Assembly: GCA_900754855.1 (NCBI GenBank)
Contig: CAAEEI010000009.1
Span: forward strand, 1-26,733
Source of the DNA: Lachnospiraceae bacterium
Lineage (GTDB): Bacteria > Bacillota > Clostridia > Lachnospirales > Lachnospiraceae
Direction: 5' to 3'
DNA length: 26,733 bases
Shown here: piece after piece, positions 1-7,929 of the stretch
How positions within the stretch are numbered: the first letter of the stretch is position 1
Layout: every line of letters begins with the position of its first letter
The notes under the pieces: model-generated
The model's database searches: none
Seen by the model: the letters and a program-made list of their open reading frames with translations, nothing else
Told to the model about the DNA's origin: nothing
Program-made: the position numbers and the translations under genes

Positions 1-409
1 CAGCGCTTGGGGCAATATATGCACCTTCATTCTGGTAAATATTCTGATCCGTATCCCGATATTTTTCCAGTCCGGTACGAATCAGTGCAAAGGACACTTT
101 GGATAATACATCTGCAAATGGCTCCAGATCTTCTTTATATATTCCTTCTGCCGGGCCTTTTGGGATTTCCAGTAAAGCAACTTCTGTATGACAGAAATAA
201 TCGATGGATAATTCATTGATATTCAGCCCGTCTTTTACGAAATGACGCGGAGCATCCATGTGCGTACCACAGTGATTTGGCACTTCGGAAATAAAACTGC
301 AGAACGGACAATCCTCGGATACATCCGTACACTGTTTTACTTTGACTACCGGTTCTCCCGGCCATGCATATCCATCAGGATCCAATGGGTGAGATAAAAA
401 CATAAACAT
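1..409 (-). CDS. Cyclase family protein (kynurenine formamidase-like), 3' end outside window
   Basis: This reads as the N-terminal 136 residues of a cyclase-family (PF04199-type) metal-dependent hydrolase; the gene runs off the window start. The sequence shows the family signature HxGTHxDxPxH as H46-C-G-T-H50-M-D52-A-P-R-H56, which supplies the metal ligands. The start at 409 follows an AGGAGGG ribosome binding site seven bases upstream; a second in-frame Met lies two codons on but is badly spaced. The gene follows the sugar acid kinase by only 28 bases, so it is very probably the third gene of that operon. Members hydrolyse N-formylkynurenine, other amides or lactones. The neighbours make a lactone or sugar acid derivative a more likely substrate here than formylkynurenine, but that is inference. 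Confidence 0.85.
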   Translation of the reverse strand, partial: MFMFLSHPLDPDGYAWPGEPVVKVKQCTDVSEDCPFCSFISEVPNHCGTHMDAPRHFVKDGLNINELSIDYFCHTEVALLEIPKGPAEGIYKEDLEPFADVLSKVSFALIRTGLEKYRDTDQNIYQNEGAYIAPSA

Positions 410-437
410 AACGAAACCCTCCTCATTTTTACATTAT

Positions 438-1862
438 TTATTTATACATGAGTATCTCCGCCGCTTCTTTTAATGTGGAGATCTCCCCGACATTTCCTGG
501 GAAAATCACATATGGAGTAAGCGGAAATTTACTTTCTTCTCCGGTCTGCCATACCGGAATACCCGGTTTAATCTGTCCAAGTACATTTGCCCGCTGTACG
601 GCCAGCGCTTTTGTTCCCACATCGGAAGAGGTTATTCCCCCCTTGGCAATGACAAAACTTGGCACGATGGATAACCGTCCGACTAAGGACTGTACCGCAT
701 CTGATATTTTTACCGATAATTTCAATTCGTCTTCTTTGTCTCCCGTATCGGCGGTAATCAGTGTTCTGGTCGTATAAACGCATACGGTTGTTCCTTCTGC
801 AAGATATTTTTCTTCCAGAGCAAGACAACGGTCTACCTCGGCGGCAAACGCTTCTTCCTGTTTCACCAGAGAAGCGTCCAGTTCCACAAAAGCAATGTCA
901 GGATTTTCCCGAAGCATATCTACCTGTCTGGTTGTTTTCTCCGTATGCGAGCCAACCACGATAATTCCTCCGTTGGCTATCTCTTTGACCACCATCTGCT
1001 CTCTGGTTAACAGAGGCTGATCGGTTACTCCTCCCATCACCTTCACGATTGCCGCTGCCGTCCGGAACATAAAGTTTTTCCCTTTGTTCATGGCACGATA
1101 TAAAGCAATACAGAATATTTTTACGTCCACATAATCAATGGCATTGACGACAATCTTATTGAAGTTTTCCACCGAAAGCAATTGCTGTTCAATTTTATCC
1201 AGATTCATCGCCCGCAGATCTTCCAGAGCAATGGAAGTTACATTTTCTTTTTTGTATTCGCCTTTAGTTTTTTCTTCTACATAGGCTTTAATATCCGAAA
1301 AATGATAACCGAAGGTTTTATCCCGGGCAAATTCTGTCTCCGCAGCAGGTACCAGTTCATCCCCATATTTAACATAATGAATATCATGAATGGTAAATCG
1401 TCCGCCTTCTTTAAAAAACGGACACATGATTTCTCCATCGATTTTTTTACCGGTATTTTTTTCGTAAGCTTCTTTTAAAATCACCGTTTCCAGCGGATAA
1501 TGCCCCCGCAAAGTAGAGTCGCTGCGGCTGATAAACAGATATTCCTGTCCAAAATCTTTGGCTACAGCATCGACATTGGCCGCAATCTCCTTATGTGCCG
1601 CCTCGGTCTGCGCTGCTGTAAATCCTCTTGAATTAGTCAGAATATAAAAAAGCTTATTCTCTTCCGCAAATCCTCTGGCAATACTGTCTTTGGACCAGTT
1701 TGTATATACGGAAATATCGTGTACTGTCTGGACGCCTGTCGGGTCATCATCAAGAACAACGATTTTTTTATGATTTTTCTCTATCTCTTTCCCTAAAAGA
1801 GCATCGACCATCGATTCATCCACAGGGGGAAAGGATGTCAGTATATCTGTTTTCAGTGCCAT
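438..1862 (-). CDS. Four-carbon acid sugar kinase family protein (OtnK/DtnK-like, former DUF1537)
   Basis: This 474-residue protein is an ATP-dependent kinase of the four-carbon acid sugar family, which phosphorylates 3-oxo-tetronate, D-threonate or D-erythronate at the 4-position in the cytoplasm. The N-terminal substrate-binding domain carries the hallmark D38-D-D-P-T-G-V-Q-T. The C-terminal nucleotide-binding domain contains the glycine-rich AKGGITSSD stretch and the FPGNVGE segment near the end. The length is a little above the usual 420-450 residues. The ribosome binding site GGGAGGAA lies over the stop codon of the upstream dehydrogenase and only one base separates the genes, so they are translationally coupled. 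The substrate (oxo-tetronate, threonate or erythronate) cannot be decided from sequence alone. Confidence 0.9.
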   Translation of the reverse strand: MALKTDILTSFPPVDESMVDALLGKEIEKNHKKIVVLDDDPTGVQTVHDISVYTNWSKDSIARGFAEENKLFYILTNSRGFTAAQTEAAHKEIAANVDAVAKDFGQEYLFISRSDSTLRGHYPLETVILKEAYEKNTGKKIDGEIMCPFFKEGGRFTIHDIHYVKYGDELVPAAETEFARDKTFGYHFSDIKAYVEEKTKGEYKKENVTSIALEDLRAMNLDKIEQQLLSVENFNKIVVNAIDYVDVKIFCIALYRAMNKGKNFMFRTAAAIVKVMGGVTDQPLLTREQMVVKEIANGGIIVVGSHTEKTTRQVDMLRENPDIAFVELDASLVKQEEAFAAEVDRCLALEEKYLAEGTTVCVYTTRTLITADTGDKEDELKLSVKISDAVQSLVGRLSIVPSFVIAKGGITSSDVGTKALAVQRANVLGQIKPGIPVWQTGEESKFPLTPYVIFPGNVGEISTLKEAAEILMYK

Positions 1863-1863
1863 A

Positions 1864-2757
1864 TCATTCCTCCCGTTTTTTCACCTGAACATCTGCCAGC
1901 GCTTCAAAATACTGTACAATTCCACCATGGTCATCGTTCATATGTCCATGAATCTTCAGGGTCTGCAAAATTTCATAAAGCTGTGCGGAATATGGAATCG
2001 GTACATCCAGCTCATGCGCGGTGTTTACCACATTTTTAATATCTTTGTGATTAATCGAAATTTTACCTCCCGGCACAAAATTTCTTTCAACGATCATCGG
2101 AATCTTGGCATCCAGCACTGCGCTGCCCGCCAGACCGCCCCGGATCGCCTCATAGACTTTCACCGGATCTGCCCCGGCTTTCGCTGCCAGTACAAAGGCT
2201 TCAGAAACAATGGCAATCGTATTATTTACGATGATCTGATTGGCCAGTTTCGTTACAGAACCGCTTCCTGTACTTCCAATCAGTACTGCCGATGAACCCA
2301 TGATGTCAAAATACGGCTGCAATCCGTCAAAATCCTTCTGTTCTCCTCCGGCCATAAAAGCCAGCGTTCCGTTAATCGCTCCCGGTTCTCCTCCGGACAC
2401 CGGCGCATCAACAAAACCAACGCCGATTTCCGCCAGTTTTTCGAAACATTCTCTGGATTCTACCGGAGTGACCGAACTCATGTCACAGACAATCTTACCC
2501 GAAGTCAAAGTTGAAGCTACGCCATCATCCGCAAACAATACCGCTTTGGATATTTCGCCATTAGGCAGTATGAGAAAGATCACTTCACACTCTGTTCCTA
2601 TCTCTGCATAAGTTCCCACGGATGCTCCGGCCGCTCTGACCTCATTTACCGCTTCTTCATTCACATCGCATACCAGTAATTCCACACCGGCCTTCAACAG
2701 GTTTTTCGCCATAGGTTTACCCATGATCCCAAGACCGATAAATCCAACTTTGCTCAT
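1864..2757 (-). CDS. NAD-dependent beta-hydroxyacid dehydrogenase (GarR/LtnD-like)
   Basis: This 297-residue protein belongs to the beta-hydroxyacid dehydrogenase family (tartronate semialdehyde reductase, L-threonate dehydrogenase, 3-hydroxyisobutyrate dehydrogenase). It has the Rossmann motif G8-L-G10-I-M-G13, the substrate signature DAPVSGG at 117-123, and the catalytic lysine K170 with N173 in GSVTKLAN. An aspartate (D31) at the end of the second strand points to NAD rather than NADP. It is the first gene of the operon, 24 bases behind a recognisable promoter, with a GGGGTGA ribosome binding site. Coupling to the C4 acid kinase suggests oxidation of a tetronate such as L-threonate to 2-oxo-tetronate. 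A GarR-type role on tartronate semialdehyde remains possible. Confidence 0.88.
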   Translation of the reverse strand: MSKVGFIGLGIMGKPMAKNLLKAGVELLVCDVNEEAVNEVRAAGASVGTYAEIGTECEVIFLILPNGEISKAVLFADDGVASTLTSGKIVCDMSSVTPVESRECFEKLAEIGVGFVDAPVSGGEPGAINGTLAFMAGGEQKDFDGLQPYFDIMGSSAVLIGSTGSGSVTKLANQIIVNNTIAIVSEAFVLAAKAGADPVKVYEAIRGGLAGSAVLDAKIPMIVERNFVPGGKISINHKDIKNVVNTAHELDVPIPYSAQLYEILQTLKIHGHMNDDHGGIVQYFEALADVQVKKREE

Positions 2758-2780
2758 CGGATCACCCCTTTTTTGTTTTT

Positions 2781-2809
2781 ATTATACGATATACCGGTAT
2801 ATCGGTCAA
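2781..2809 (-). promoter_or_regulatory. Promoter and palindromic operator of the C4 sugar acid operon
   Basis: On the minus strand TTGACC (2804-2809) and TATAAT (2781-2786) are separated by exactly 17 bases. The spacer plus one base of the -35 box forms the perfect 18-bp palindrome CGATATACCGGTATATCG (2787-2804). Transcription should begin near 2774, leaving a very short leader before the dehydrogenase start. A symmetric site filling the spacer is the usual geometry for a dimeric repressor that blocks RNA polymerase. No regulator gene is in the window; a GntR-type protein is a guess from common practice in sugar acid operons. Confidence 0.78.
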
Positions 2810-2881
2810 CCTGTTTTTTACTTTTTTCTTCATTAAGCACAGAGGAATGCAGGACAAACATTACCGTATGGCTTCTGGCAT

Positions 2882-2984
2882 AAAAAAATGCAGCGATCGG
2901 AGTTTTGCAGCCACTCGCAAAGGCTGGATGATATGATCCGGCTTTTGCGAGATTGATACAATTTTTCTCCAATCACTGCATTTT
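2882..2984 (-). terminator. Nested 100-nt stem-loop ending in a T tract, downstream of purL
   Basis: In minus-strand RNA an 18-bp outer stem (2967-2984 with 2885-2902, two G-U pairs) encloses an inner stem (2936-2951 with 2914-2929) around a six-base loop. The outer stem is followed by seven Ts (2882-2888, sharing bases with the arm). It lies 80 bases after the purL stop and before the next promoter, so it can serve as the purL terminator. It is much larger than an ordinary terminator. A second hairpin (2922-2926 with 2908-2912) would compete with the inner stem. In the rest of this 307-base gap I see only the following promoter and AT-rich sequence. Confidence 0.6.
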
Positions 2985-3064
2985 GTATTTACTTTATTTT
3001 TTGCTTTTGCCTTGTTCTCTTTTCCACCGAAAAAACTTATTTCGCAAAAAAGGAAGCTTTGCTT

Positions 3065-6000
3065 TTATTTAAAGTAGGCTACGCCGCTCTCAAAGATTTT
3101 CTGATCTTTTTTTGCATAGATGTTTTTCGCAACATTCTCACCGATACGTTCGGAATGAGCCATTTTACCAAGCACACGTCCATCCGGGCTGGTGATTCCT
3201 TCGATTGCATAATAGGAACCATTTGGATTGTAATGTACATCCATGGTCGGTTCTCCCTGAAGGTTAACATACTGTGTTGCCACCTGACCGTTGGCAAAAA
3301 GTTTCTCTGCCCATTCTTCACTGGCAACAAATCTTCCTTCGCCATGGGATGCCGGAATAGCGTAGACTTCATCCAGAACCGCGCCCTGCAGCCACGGAGA
3401 TTTATTGGTTACCACCTTAGTATATACCATGGTGGAAATATGACGACCGATTTCATTGGTGGTCAATGTAGGAGAATCCACCGTCTGCGGTACGATTTCA
3501 CCGTATGGTACAAGACCCAGTTTGATAAGAGCCTGGAAACCATTACAAATACCGAGGGCAAGACCATCTCTTTCCTTTAAGAGTTTCATCACCGCTTCTT
3601 TGATCTTTTCGTTCCGGAATACGGAAGCAAAGAATTTCGCAGAGCCTTCCGGTTCGTCACCGGCGCTGAATCCACCTGGGAACATGATGATCTGTGACTG
3701 TCCGATGGCTTTTTCAAAAGCGTCTACAGAATCAAGGATGTCGGTTTCCGACTGGTTTTTAAATACCAGCGTTTCCACCTCTGCGCCTGCGCGCTTAAAC
3801 GCCTTGGCGGAGTCGTATTCACAGTTCGTTCCCGGGAATACCGGAATAAATACTTTTGGTACGGCAACTTTATTTTTACATACATAAATCTGACCATCAC
3901 GGTAAAGTGGCTGGGAAACATTTCGTTTTCCTGCTTTGGTCAGTGTTGGGAAAACTGCTTCCAGCGGAGTCTGCCATGCCTCGAGCATCTCATCCAGACC
4001 GATTTCCACATCGCCTACCGTAATGCATTCATCCTCTGTAATCTGTCCCACATAAACGGTTCCCATACCTATATCTGCAATATGTGAAGTCTCCAGTTCC
4101 AGTAAAAGCGAACCGTAGCATTTTTTATTTAACTCATCCATCGGCAGATCATTAACAATCTTCACCCCGAAACGGTTACCGAAACACATTTTACTGATGG
4201 CTTCCATCAGACCGCCGGCACCCAGAGCATATGCGGAAAGTACCAGGCCTTTCTTCGTCAGCGTATGAACCCGGTCATAAATTTCTCCGGCTTTTTTATA
4301 ATCCGGAATACCAAACTCATCAAAAGGAATATCCACACGAATCAGGCTGTTGCCGGCTTTTTTCAACTCCGGCGTAACGATGTTGGATGCCTTTGTATAA
4401 TCCACGGCAAAGGAAACCAATGTCGGTGGAACATCAATATCTTCAAAAGAACCGGACATACTGTCTTTTCCGCCAATGGCTGCGATACCAAATCCCTTCT
4501 GCGCATCGTAGGCGCCAAGAAGTGCGGAAAATGGTTTACCCCAGCGGGCAGGATCTTCGCCAAGACGTTCAAAATATTCCTGGAAGGTCAGACGGATCTT
4601 TCTATAATCTCCACCGGATGCCACGATCTTTGCTACCGATTCTAACACCGCATAAACGGAGCCGTGGTACGGGCTCCAGGTAGACACGTTCGGATCAAAT
4701 CCATAGGACATCATGGTAGCCAGATCTGTTTTTCCTTCCAGTACAGGCAATTTCGCCGTCATGGTCTGAATCGGCGTAAGCTGTGTCTTTCCACCAAACG
4801 GCATGGCGACTGTGCCTGCGCCAATGGAACTGTCAAACATTTCGACCAATCCTTTTTTCGAGCAAACGTTCAGATCGGACAGTGTTTCCAGCCATGTTTT
4901 CTTCACATCGGTAATTTCTTCCTGTTTTGCATAATAGCAATCTTCTTCTTTCGGCATATGGACAACGACGCGGGTTTCCTGATGTGCGCCGTTGGTATCC
5001 AGGAAAGCACGGGAAAGATTTACGATTTCTTTTCCTCTCCAGTACATCACCAGACGTTTTTCTTCGGTTACTTCTGCAACTGCGACTGCCTCCAGATTTT
5101 CTTCCTGTGCGTATGCCAGGAACTGTTCCACATCCTTCGGCGATAAAACAACCGCCATACGTTCCTGAGACTCGGAAATCGCCAGTTCCGTTCCGTCAAG
5201 GCCGGCATATTTCTTCGGTACTTTGTCCAGATCAATATGCAGACCGTCCGCCAGTTCTCCGATGGCTACGGATACTCCGCCGGCGCCAAAGTCATTACAC
5301 TTTTTAATCAGGCGGCTGACTTCTTCTCTTCTGAAGAGTCTCTGAATTTTTCTTTCTGTCGGCGGATTACCTTTCTGTACCTCTGCACCGCAGGTATCAA
5401 TGGAAGAAGTGGTATGGGCTTTTGAGGAACCTGTTGCTCCACCGCAGCCATCCCGTCCGGTACGTCCGCCGAGAAGCACAATAATATCTCCCGGATCAGA
5501 CGTCTCCCGAATCACATTTTTCCTTGGCGCTGCGCGCATAACTGCACCAATCTCCATACGTTTGGCAATATAACCCGGATGATAGATCTCATCAACCAGT
5601 CCTGTAGCCAGACCAATCTGGTTTCCATAAGAACTATAGCCTTTTGCCGCACCCGTAGTCAGCTTTCTCTGCGGAAGTTTTCCTTCCATGGTTTCGGATA
5701 ACGGAACCGTCGGATCCGCACATCCGGTTACACGCATTGCCTGATATACATAGGAACGTCCTGACAGCGGATCACGGATCGCTCCGCCCAGACAGGTGGC
5801 AGCTCCACCGAAAGGCTCGATTTCTGTCGGATGGTTATGGGTTTCATTTTTAAAACTGATCAGCCATTCCTCGGTCTTATCTTCGAACTCTACAGGAACA
5901 ACGATACTGCAGGCGTTGATCTCGTCGCTTTCTTCCATATTATCAAGGATTCCGTCTTTTCTCAGTTTTTTCATACCAAGAACCGCCAAATCCATAAGAC

Positions 6001-6820
6001 AGATAAATTTATCTTTCCGGTCGCCGTAAACATCGGCTCTGTCCGCTTGATATTCTGCAAAAGTTCTTTCAAATAATGGTTTATAATATCCATCTTCAAA
6101 AGTAATCTCTTTTAACTCTGTAGAAAACGTGGTATGACGGCAGTGATCGGACCAGTATGTATCCAGAACACGAATCTCGGTCATCGTCGGATTTCTTTTT
6201 TCTTCTCCATGGTAATAATTCTGAATATGCTGAAAATCTTTAAAGGTCATCGCAAGACCCAGAGAATCATAAAGCGCTTTCAGTTCTTCTTCCGGCATAT
6301 CTTTAAATCCGGAAAAAACCGCCACGTCAGCAGGATCATCATAATCCATGATCAAGGTTGCCGGTTTGGTCTCATCCGTTTCCCGGGAGTCTACCGGATT
6401 AATACAGTACGCTTTGATCTGTTCAAATTCTTCTTCACTGATCTCTCCGGACAGGACATAAGTCGTTGCTGAACGAATCACCGGTTTCTCTTTTTCATTG
6501 AGAAGCTGGAGACACTGTACCGCAGAGTCTGCTCTCTGATCAAACTGTCCCGGAAGGAACTCTACGCTAAATACACGGTCTCCTTCTTTTTTCGGAAATA
6601 CTTCCTCATATACCTCGTCTACCGGCGGCTCGGAAAAAACAGTTCCCATCGCTTTACGGTAAGTTTCTTCGGAAACATTTTCCACATCATAACGAACTAA
6701 TACTCTGACGTCCTCAATGTTTGTCAGAGAAAGATAAGATTGTAATTCTTCTGCCAGTTCTTTTGCTCTGATTGCATAATCCCGTTTCTTTTCCACATAC
6801 AATCTCTTTACCTGATTCAT
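3065..6820 (-). CDS. purL: Phosphoribosylformylglycinamidine synthase, long single-chain form
   Basis: This enzyme converts FGAR, ATP and glutamine to FGAM in step four of purine synthesis. At 1251 residues it is the long form that fuses the PurS-like region, the two FGAM synthase halves and a glutaminase domain; many Firmicutes instead use separate PurS, PurQ and PurL. The C-terminal class I amidotransferase domain begins near residue 988 (FPGTNCEYD) and has the catalytic triad: nucleophile C1092 in GICNGFQ, and H1159 and E1161 in SHGEGRF. Reading can be extended to a TTG at 6832, but GGAGGT sits four bases before the ATG at 6820, which I take as the start. The gene stands alone, divergent from luxS, with the structured terminator behind it. 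Confidence 0.96.
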   Translation of the reverse strand: MNQVKRLYVEKKRDYAIRAKELAEELQSYLSLTNIEDVRVLVRYDVENVSEETYRKAMGTVFSEPPVDEVYEEVFPKKEGDRVFSVEFLPGQFDQRADSAVQCLQLLNEKEKPVIRSATTYVLSGEISEEEFEQIKAYCINPVDSRETDETKPATLIMDYDDPADVAVFSGFKDMPEEELKALYDSLGLAMTFKDFQHIQNYYHGEEKRNPTMTEIRVLDTYWSDHCRHTTFSTELKEITFEDGYYKPLFERTFAEYQADRADVYGDRKDKFICLMDLAVLGMKKLRKDGILDNMEESDEINACSIVVPVEFEDKTEEWLISFKNETHNHPTEIEPFGGAATCLGGAIRDPLSGRSYVYQAMRVTGCADPTVPLSETMEGKLPQRKLTTGAAKGYSSYGNQIGLATGLVDEIYHPGYIAKRMEIGAVMRAAPRKNVIRETSDPGDIIVLLGGRTGRDGCGGATGSSKAHTTSSIDTCGAEVQKGNPPTERKIQRLFRREEVSRLIKKCNDFGAGGVSVAIGELADGLHIDLDKVPKKYAGLDGTELAISESQERMAVVLSPKDVEQFLAYAQEENLEAVAVAEVTEEKRLVMYWRGKEIVNLSRAFLDTNGAHQETRVVVHMPKEEDCYYAKQEEITDVKKTWLETLSDLNVCSKKGLVEMFDSSIGAGTVAMPFGGKTQLTPIQTMTAKLPVLEGKTDLATMMSYGFDPNVSTWSPYHGSVYAVLESVAKIVASGGDYRKIRLTFQEYFERLGEDPARWGKPFSALLGAYDAQKGFGIAAIGGKDSMSGSFEDIDVPPTLVSFAVDYTKASNIVTPELKKAGNSLIRVDIPFDEFGIPDYKKAGEIYDRVHTLTKKGLVLSAYALGAGGLMEAISKMCFGNRFGVKIVNDLPMDELNKKCYGSLLLELETSHIADIGMGTVYVGQITEDECITVGDVEIGLDEMLEAWQTPLEAVFPTLTKAGKRNVSQPLYRDGQIYVCKNKVAVPKVFIPVFPGTNCEYDSAKAFKRAGAEVETLVFKNQSETDILDSVDAFEKAIGQSQIIMFPGGFSAGDEPEGSAKFFASVFRNEKIKEAVMKLLKERDGLALGICNGFQALIKLGLVPYGEIVPQTVDSPTLTTNEIGRHISTMVYTKVVTNKSPWLQGAVLDEVYAIPASHGEGRFVASEEWAEKLFANGQVATQYVNLQGEPTMDVHYNPNGSYYAIEGITSPDGRVLGKMAHSERIGENVAKNIYAKKDQKIFESGVAYFK

Positions 6821-6852
6821 ACATACCTCCAAAGTCCATAGCTATAGTTACT

Positions 6853-6873
6853 TTATCATTTCATTCATGATAA
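6853..6873 (-). promoter_or_regulatory. Inverted repeat over a candidate extended -10 of purL
   Basis: TTATCAT and ATGATAA form a perfect 7-bp inverted repeat with a seven-base spacer, 33 bases before the purL start. On the minus strand its first arm holds TGT-TATCAT, a fair extended -10 element, but I find no good -35 box at the right distance. It does not match the known PurR box. The rest of the 298-base purL-luxS gap is very AT-rich and otherwise holds only the luxS promoter. Confidence 0.3.
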
Positions 6874-7028
6874 CACTTTTCACACAACTTTCCCACCGTT
6901 TTTTTTATTTTATACAAAAAAGGGAAAATTGACGAAAAGAAGCGAAAAATCACACATTTTTTAGACATTTTATGAATAATCTTTTTTATTCCCTGCAAAA
7001 AATAGTTTTACCGCAATTACTTCCCCGG

Positions 7029-7057
7029 TTGATTTTTTTTGTAAACTAATATATCAT
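7029..7057 (+). promoter_or_regulatory. Probable luxS promoter
   Basis: TTGATT (7029-7034) and TATCAT (7052-7057) are spaced by 17 bases. This would give a leader of about 55 bases before the luxS start. The leader is too short to hold a SAM or SAH riboswitch, and none is visible. Confidence 0.5.
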
Positions 7058-7118
7058 GTTTAAAAGAAAAAAGAATATTTGTTTTATTATTTTTACGCAT
7101 TACAGGAGTGTATTTATT

Positions 7119-7598
7119 ATGGAAAAAATTGCTAGTTTTACTGTGAATCATCTTGATCTTCTTCCCGGCGTATATGTGTCCAGAAAAGATTATGTGGGCC
7201 AGGAAGTACTCACCACATTTGACCTGCGCATGTGTGCGCCAAACCGGGAACCGGTGATGAATACTGCGGAATTACATACCATCGAACATCTGGCCGCCAC
7301 TTTTCTGCGAAACCATGCACAGTGGAAAGACCGGGTGATTTATTTTGGGCCAATGGGATGCCGAACCGGATGCTACCTTATTCTGGCCGGCGACTATACT
7401 TCCGCCGACGTCATTTCCCTTGTCCGTGATACCTTCGCCTTTATTGCAGATTATCAGGGAGAAATTCCAGGCGCCGCCGCAAAAGACTGCGGAAACTATC
7501 TGGACCAGAATCTGCCGATGGCACGCTTCCTCGCTGAAAAATATCTGAACGAAGCGTTGCTCCATCCTTCAGAAAAAAATCTTGTTTATCCTGAATAA
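7119..7598 (+). CDS. luxS: S-ribosylhomocysteine lyase (autoinducer-2 synthesis)
   Basis: LuxS cleaves S-ribosylhomocysteine to homocysteine and DPD, the precursor of autoinducer 2, in the activated methyl cycle. The 159-residue product has the full metal site, H53 and H57 in HTIEH and C124 in KDCGNY, the catalytic C81 in GPMGCRTG, and the N-terminal NHLDLLPG region. Length is normal for the family. The start at 7119 is set by AGGAGTG eight bases upstream; the open frame extends 21 codons further back but without a ribosome binding site or homology. It is transcribed divergently from purL and shares a transcript with the small gene that follows, since no terminator separates them. No pfs or other methyl-cycle gene is nearby. 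Confidence 0.97.
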   Translation: MEKIASFTVNHLDLLPGVYVSRKDYVGQEVLTTFDLRMCAPNREPVMNTAELHTIEHLAATFLRNHAQWKDRVIYFGPMGCRTGCYLILAGDYTSADVISLVRDTFAFIADYQGEIPGAAAKDCGNYLDQNLPMARFLAEKYLNEALLHPSEKNLVYPE

Positions 7599-7652
7599 TC
7601 GTTCTCCCCTTTTCACATACTATCTCCTGAACTCATAAGAAGGAGGTAATTG

Positions 7653-7850
7653 ATGATGAAAAGTTCAAAACAGACCTATCAGGATGTCGCCGAAGCATGC
7701 AGCAAATATAATCCGGTTTCCCACGAATATGCATTCAAAAATTCCGGATGTGACTGCAATACACCAAGCTGCCTGAACTGTGTGCATTTTGATAAAAATG
7801 AACATTGTGTTCTTGATCTCTATGATCAGATCGTGGAAAAAATCCGATAA
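7653..7850 (+). CDS. Small cysteine-rich protein of unknown function behind luxS
   Basis: I do not recognise this 65-residue protein. It has no signal peptide or membrane segment and is rich in possible metal ligands: C16, C33, C35, C40, C43 and C52, with H45 and H51. The central pattern is C-x-C-x4-C-x2-C-x-H, which resembles a small zinc-binding knuckle. A strong AGGAGGT site ends five bases before the ATG at 7653; an adjacent ATG at 7656 or TTG at 7650 could also serve. It lies 54 bases after luxS with no terminator between them and is followed at once by a strong terminator, so it is probably co-transcribed with luxS. A link to the methyl cycle or to metal supply for LuxS is only conjecture. 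Confidence 0.75.
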   Translation: MMKSSKQTYQDVAEACSKYNPVSHEYAFKNSGCDCNTPSCLNCVHFDKNEHCVLDLYDQIVEKIR

Positions 7851-7857
7851 ATGATTT

Positions 7858-7914
7858 GCCGGAAAGCACAGGAAAAAGATTTTCTCTTTTTCTCTAGCTT
7901 TCCGGCATTTTTTC
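7858..7914 (+). terminator. Terminator of the luxS operon
   Basis: GCCGGAAAGC (7858-7867) pairs with GCTTTCCGGC (7897-7906). A second stem inside it, GGAAAAAGA (7871-7879) with TCTTTTTCT (7885-7893), lengthens the hairpin. It is followed by ATTTTTT on the plus strand. The downstream side on the minus strand is not T-rich, so it works mainly for luxS, although it sits between convergent genes. Confidence 0.88.
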
Positions 7915-7929
7915 TTTTATTCCATTTTA

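Noticed and set aside
2754..2972. A 72-codon minus-strand frame ending over the dehydrogenase start
   Set aside because: It starts at a TTG inside the stem-loop, runs through the T tract, promoter and operator, and resembles no protein. The overlap of its stop with the next ATG looks accidental.
3035..3064. Short hairpin AAGC/GCTT with T run directly after purL
   Set aside because: The stem is only four base pairs; the large stem-loop downstream is a far better terminator.
3059..3580. Plus-strand frame of 173 codons
   Set aside because: It is antisense to the purL glutaminase domain and has no recognisable features.
6821..6832. TTG at 6832 as the purL start
   Set aside because: The TTG overlaps the GGAGGT ribosome binding site that serves the ATG at 6820.
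6821..7118. Possible purine, SAM or SAH riboswitch between purL and luxS
   Set aside because: I looked on both strands and found no paired elements of those classes; leaders are short and AT-rich.
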